Translations under genes and position numbers: made by a program
The notes under the pieces: generated by a model
The model's input: only the letters and a program-made list of their open reading frames with translations
What the model was told of the DNA's origin: nothing
The model's database searches: none
Shown here: piece after piece, positions 52,274 to 53,786 of the stretch
How the letters are laid out: each line of letters starts with the position of its first letter
Numbering within the stretch: position 1 is the stretch's first letter
Assembly (NCBI RefSeq): GCF_032104385.1
Contig: NZ_DAMCHJ010000016.1
Span: 1-53,786 of the forward strand
Length of the DNA stretch: 53,786 bases
Origin: Tissierella sp032104385
Lineage (GTDB): Bacteria; Bacillota; Clostridia; Tissierellales; Tissierellaceae
Direction of reading: 5' to 3'

Positions 52274-52796
52274 AAAGAATAAAAGAGTTAAAGAATATCT
52301 CTTCGTGGATGGCTACAATATCATTAACTCTTGGGAAAGATTTAATAAGCTTAAAAATGAAAATTTAGAAGAAGCTCGTAATGAGTTTATAGAAATTATG
52401 ACAGAATACAAGCATTATTCTGGAATTGAAGTGATAATTGTATTTGATGCACATTTGGTAAAAGGCAATTGTGGAACCAAAGAGAACTATAATGGATTGA
52501 AGGTTATATATACAAAAGAAAATGAAACAGCAGACCAATATATAGAAAAGCAATTAGATGAGATTGGGAGAATAAAAAGAGTAAGGGTAGCCACATCGGA
52601 TTGGATGGAACAACAAATCATTCTTGGACGTGGGGGTACTAGGATTTCAGCTAGAGAATTAGAAGTGGAAATTTTTAATGAAAAGAAGCTAATGAAGCGT
52701 AAAAATACTATGGAAAATAAAAAAAATGACTTATTGTTAGGAAGATTAGATGAGGAAACAATAGATAAGCTGAATAAAATAATAAGTAAAGATTGA
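52266..52796 (+). CDS. NYN domain ribonuclease YacP (Rae1-like)
   Basis: In Bacillus this protein (Rae1) is a ribosome-associated endoribonuclease. The 176-residue product begins with the PIN-like NYN fold: LFVDGYNIINSWERF near residue 12-26, IEVIIVFDAHLVKG near 52-65, YTKENETADQYIEK near 82 and VRVATSDWMEQQIILGRGGTRISA near 106-129. The acidic residues of the fold are intact (D15, D60, D89, D112 by position). The start at ATG 52266 overlaps the end of rlmB, so translation is coupled. Confidence 0.93.
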   Translation: MARKNKRVKEYLFVDGYNIINSWERFNKLKNENLEEARNEFIEIMTEYKHYSGIEVIIVFDAHLVKGNCGTKENYNGLKVIYTKENETADQYIEKQLDEIGRIKRVRVATSDWMEQQIILGRGGTRISARELEVEIFNEKKLMKRKNTMENKKNDLLLGRLDEETIDKLNKIISKD

Positions 52797-52802
52797 ATAA
52801 CC

Positions 52803-52831
52803 TTGACTAATATATAAGTATTAAATATAAT
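52803..52831 (+). promoter_or_regulatory. Sigma-A-type promoter of sigH
   Basis: TTGACT 52803-52808, 17-base spacer, TATAAT 52826-52831, about 42 bases before the sigH start. Confidence 0.78.
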
Positions 52832-52872
52832 AAAAGTGATTTAAATTAAAGTATAAACTGGGGGGATACTTA

Positions 52873-53523
52873 GTGCAACTTGAGTTACATAGATGCTTGG
52901 AATCGTCTACGTATGAATTTATGGAAGATGAAGAGATTGTAGAGGCAGCCAAAAATGATGATGCTATTGCACTGGAATACCTAATGTACAAATATAAAAG
53001 CATTGTAAAGGGAAAGGCTAGGTCTTATTATTTAATTGGAGCAGATAAAGAGGATATCATTCAGGAAGGCATGATAGGACTTTATAAAGCAATTCGTGAT
53101 TATAATAGGGATAAACTTACATCCTTTAGAGCCTTTGCAGAAATCTGTATTACAAGACAGATAATTACGGCAATTAAAACAGCAACAAGGCAAAAACATA
53201 TTCCTTTAAATTCTTATATTTCACTTAATAGACCCATATATGATGAAGACTCCGATAGAACATTATTAGATATTATTTCAGGATTTAGGACTTCAGATCC
53301 AGAAGAATTAATGATTAGCAGGGAAGATTTGAATTTAATGGAAAGAAAAATGGAAGAGGTTTTGTCTGAATTAGAATTAGAAGTTTTAATATCTTATGTA
53401 AATGGTATGAGTTATCAAGAAATTGCGGAAGACTTGGACAGGCATGTAAAAAGCATTGATAATGCATTGCAAAGGGTAAAAAGAAAATTAGAAAAAATAT
53501 TAGAAGATAAAGTAGAAACTTAA
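52873..53523 (+). CDS. sigH: RNA polymerase sigma-H factor (SigH/Spo0H)
   Basis: Alternative sigma factor for the transition state and, in spore formers, early sporulation. The 216-residue protein has region 2 (ALEYLMYKYKSIVKGKARSYY, DIIQEGMIGLYKAIRDYN near 56-73, then FRAFAEICITRQIITAIKTATRQKH near 79-103) and region 4 (LSELELEVLISYVNGMSYQEIAEDLDRHVKSIDNALQRVKRKL near 163-205). The LNSYISLN segment after region 2 is typical of SigH. GTG 52873 follows a GGGGGG run. It lies next to yacP and just before a tRNA gene, the usual Firmicute arrangement. Confidence 0.95.
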   Translation: MQLELHRCLESSTYEFMEDEEIVEAAKNDDAIALEYLMYKYKSIVKGKARSYYLIGADKEDIIQEGMIGLYKAIRDYNRDKLTSFRAFAEICITRQIITAIKTATRQKHIPLNSYISLNRPIYDEDSDRTLLDIISGFRTSDPEELMISREDLNLMERKMEEVLSELELEVLISYVNGMSYQEIAEDLDRHVKSIDNALQRVKRKLEKILEDKVET

Positions 53524-53525
53524 GC

Positions 53526-53554
53526 TTGACAATCTTTAAGGGAAATAGTAAAAT
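53526..53554 (+). promoter_or_regulatory. Sigma-A promoter of the tRNA-Thr gene
   Basis: TTGACA 53526-53531, 17-base spacer, TAAAAT 53549-53554, 20 bases before the tRNA. Confidence 0.8.
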
Positions 53555-53573
53555 AACTAGCAGTGAGAAAAAT

Positions 53574-53649
53574 GCCCACGTAGCTCAGGAGGTAGAGCAC
53601 TTGCATGGTAAGCAAGAGGTCACCGGTTCGAGTCCGGTCGTGGGCTCCA
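53574..53649 (+). tRNA. tRNA-Thr (anticodon GGT)
   Basis: A 76-base cloverleaf. Acceptor stem GCCCACG pairs with CGTGGGC, D-arm contains GCTC/GAGC, anticodon stem CTTGC with GCAAG around the loop ATGGTAA (anticodon GGT, reading ACC and ACT), T-arm CCGG-TTCGAGT-CCGG. The discriminator base is T and the CCA end is encoded. It lies between sigH and tuf and probably shares a transcript with tuf. Confidence 0.97.
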
Positions 53650-53754
53650 AGATTTTCCAAGATAAGAAACGCCAGGATGAGTTTTCTTATATATCTTCCT
53701 TGAGAAAACTTAAAGAAAGTAAAATTATTAATATAATTAAGGAGGAAAATTGAA

Positions 53755-53786
53755 ATGGCAAAAGCAAAATTTGAAAGAACTAAACC
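53755..53786 (+). CDS. tuf: Elongation factor Tu, first codons (cut by the window edge)
   Basis: ATG 53755 is preceded by AAGGAGG at 53740-53746. The ten complete codons give MAKAKFERTK, the usual N-terminus of bacterial EF-Tu, which delivers aminoacyl-tRNA to the ribosome. The gene runs out of the window. The 105-base stretch between the tRNA and tuf holds an imperfect hairpin (TAAGAAAC near 53665 with GTTTTCTTA near 53682). Confidence 0.88.
   Translation, partial: MAKAKFERTK

Noticed and set aside
53526..53753. 75-codon frame across the tRNA-Thr gene
   Set aside because: It is an artefact of reading through the tRNA and the tuf leader; the tRNA cloverleaf is complete.

Overview
This window is a chromosomal segment of a low-GC, Gram-positive, anaerobic-type Firmicute. 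The order ctsR-mcsA-mcsB-clpC-radA, carD, PIN/TRAM, ispD-ispF, proS, gltX, cysS-mrnC-thyX-rlmB-yacP-sigH, tRNA-Thr, tuf is the classic Clostridia arrangement. A proline T-box leader, many TTG and GTG starts and strong AGGAGG ribosome binding sites fit this. Order Tissierellales or a near relative is my best guess, from protein flavour only. Motility is implied by two chemoreceptor genes, one of them behind a textbook flagellar-sigma promoter.

Layout. 1-3253: a structured repeat, then ileS (type 2). 3254-5638: mostly empty DNA with a Nudix hydrolase and a membrane dipeptidase. 5719-9518: a GlnK/GlnL-type two-component pair followed by an AgcS amino-acid:Na+ symporter, probably a glutamine sensing and uptake unit. 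9742-9974: the remains of an S41 peptidase gene. 10008-20835: mixed housekeeping genes (Nif3-like, sfsA on the minus strand, nitroreductase, two large or unusual peptidases, MTA/SAH nucleosidase, GNAT, phosphatase, sirtuin). 20984-26600: two paralogous chemoreceptors around a methyltransferase gene. 26702-32075: DUF2500, DNA glycosylase, ndk, aspartokinase, AI-2E-family permease and hisC (minus). 32312-34375: EF-G paralogue. 34512-40379: the CtsR-controlled protein quality-control operon plus radA. 40456-44111: a minus-strand MazG-like gene, then carD, PIN/TRAM, ispD, ispF. 44118-53786: aminoacyl-tRNA synthetases and RNA-processing genes up to sigH, tRNA-Thr and the first codons of tuf.

The most interesting element is non-coding. 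It is a family of about 106-bp elements, each with two predicted stem-loops, present here as four copies plus a fragment. They lie directly upstream of ileS, as a tandem pair between the proline T-box terminator and proS, and overlapping the 3' end of thyX. All are in the direction of transcription. One stem keeps its pairing through a compensatory C-to-T and G-to-A change, another copy has exchanged its apical hairpin, and one copy supplies the stop codon of thyX. The only assembly gap (10 N) falls inside one of these copies. A second, shorter inverted-repeat family occurs upstream of cysS and rlmB.

No insertion sequence, prophage or CRISPR array is visible. Functional names rest on motif recognition by eye; no database search was possible.
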